Below the pieces are notes generated by a model. The model was not told the origin of the DNA and did not search any database. It saw only the letters and a list, made by a program, of their open reading frames with translations. A stretch of 64,000 bases of DNA from Armatimonadota bacterium (GTDB taxonomy: Bacteria > Armatimonadota > UBA5829), in the NCBI GenBank assembly GCA_023474015.1, contig JAMCYN010000080.1, positions 4,509 through 68,508 of the forward strand, given 5' to 3'. Shown here in pieces: positions 63,847-64,000 of this stretch. The position numbers were made by a program, and so were the translations under genes. Position 1 is the stretch's first letter. Each line of letters opens with the position of its first letter.

Positions 63847-64000
63847 ATGGGAAATGGGGTCATTAGTATTAGGCAGAGGGATATTCATCGTTACCACGTA
63901 TTGCGCATGGTGTTGGATGGCAAGCTGACTCTTATGGAGGCTGCTCGCAGTTTGGGTGTAAGCTATCGGCATGCAAAGAGGCTGAAGAACGATGCTCGGG
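63847..64000 (+). mobile_element. ISNCY-type transposase, N-terminal part (runs off the window)
   Basis: 51 codons from ATG 63847: MGNGVISIRQRDIHRYHVLR, then MVLDGKLTLMEAARSLGVSY and RHAKRLKNDAR. The ..VLxGKLTxxEAAxxLGxSYRxxKRL pattern is the helix-turn-helix start of ISNCY (ISDol1/IS1202-like) transposases. The element end may lie within 63805-63846, where CCCCATGGGAAATGGGG forms an inverted pair around the start. Whether the copy is intact cannot be judged. Confidence 0.85.

Overview
The window looks like one contig from an uncultivated, diderm, probably anaerobic or fermentative bacterium. Support for an outer membrane comes from an lptC-lptA pair, an lgt/lspA lipoprotein pathway and lipobox proteins. 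Support for anaerobic metabolism is a hydF homologue. The csaB plus DUF5693 pair and the many secreted hydrolases would fit an Armatimonadota-like or related lineage, but no 16S gene is present, so the assignment is an inference. Coding density is high, start codons are often TTG, and no tRNA, rRNA or CRISPR array was seen.

Layout. 1-2.9 kb: rimM (cut by the window edge), khpA, rpsP and ffh, all on the minus strand. 3-5.4 kb: a creatininase-family hydrolase and an FGGY sugar kinase. 5.6-8.9 kb: panB, a polyprenyl synthetase and an NAD-type isocitrate dehydrogenase. 8.9-12.6 kb: a stand-alone SIR2-like protein, a zinc alcohol dehydrogenase, ndk, a STAS antagonist and a small acidic protein. 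13-16.9 kb: leuS and an unknown helical protein. 17-29.3 kb: an accessory carbohydrate/acid catabolic island. It holds a TIM-barrel isomerase, a nucleotidyltransferase, an M24 hydrolase, a mutarotase-like protein, an IS3 remnant, a Gfo/Idh oxidoreductase, two SDRs, a VOC protein, a LacI regulator, a LarA lactate-racemase-like enzyme and a TPP-dependent E1 alpha/beta pair. Two identical 14-bp sites just downstream of two strong promoters suggest that the LacI protein controls both the VOC-SDR and the larA-E1 units.

29.3-44.2 kb: envelope and housekeeping genes, namely a lipoprotein, lemA, an M29 aminopeptidase, rhomboid, DUF5693, csaB, a lipoprotein with two Ig-like repeats, lptC-lptA, lgt, lspA, a dksA/traR zinc finger gene, ileS and rfbD. 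44.2-49.7 kb: a repeat-rich stretch with a GAF protein, a DUF4160/DUF2442 pair, hydF, a vapBC pair and a relB whose relE partner is cut to a stub. 49.7-57.2 kb: aspA, a PAS-PAS-ATPase sensor, a periplasmic metallophosphatase, a PRC-barrel protein and a three-gene pseudopilin cluster. The third pseudopilin-type protein carries four calcium-binding-like loops. 57.5-64 kb: a PQQ-type propeller, two large secreted glycoside-hydrolase-like proteins and the start of an ISNCY-type transposase.

The most unusual content is non-coding. At about 14 places the gene gaps hold short degenerate tandem repeats with a period of seven bases, often as two self-complementary arms around a GAAGGGAG/CTCCCTTC core. 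The heptamer differs at each locus while the architecture stays the same. Several arrays run into the last codons of neighbouring genes or abut promoters. A separate short repeat (CCTTCGAC..GCTCAGGA) has inserted in frame into leuS, ileS and hydF. Further dispersed palindromic families and a roughly 290-bp MITE-like unit are also present.
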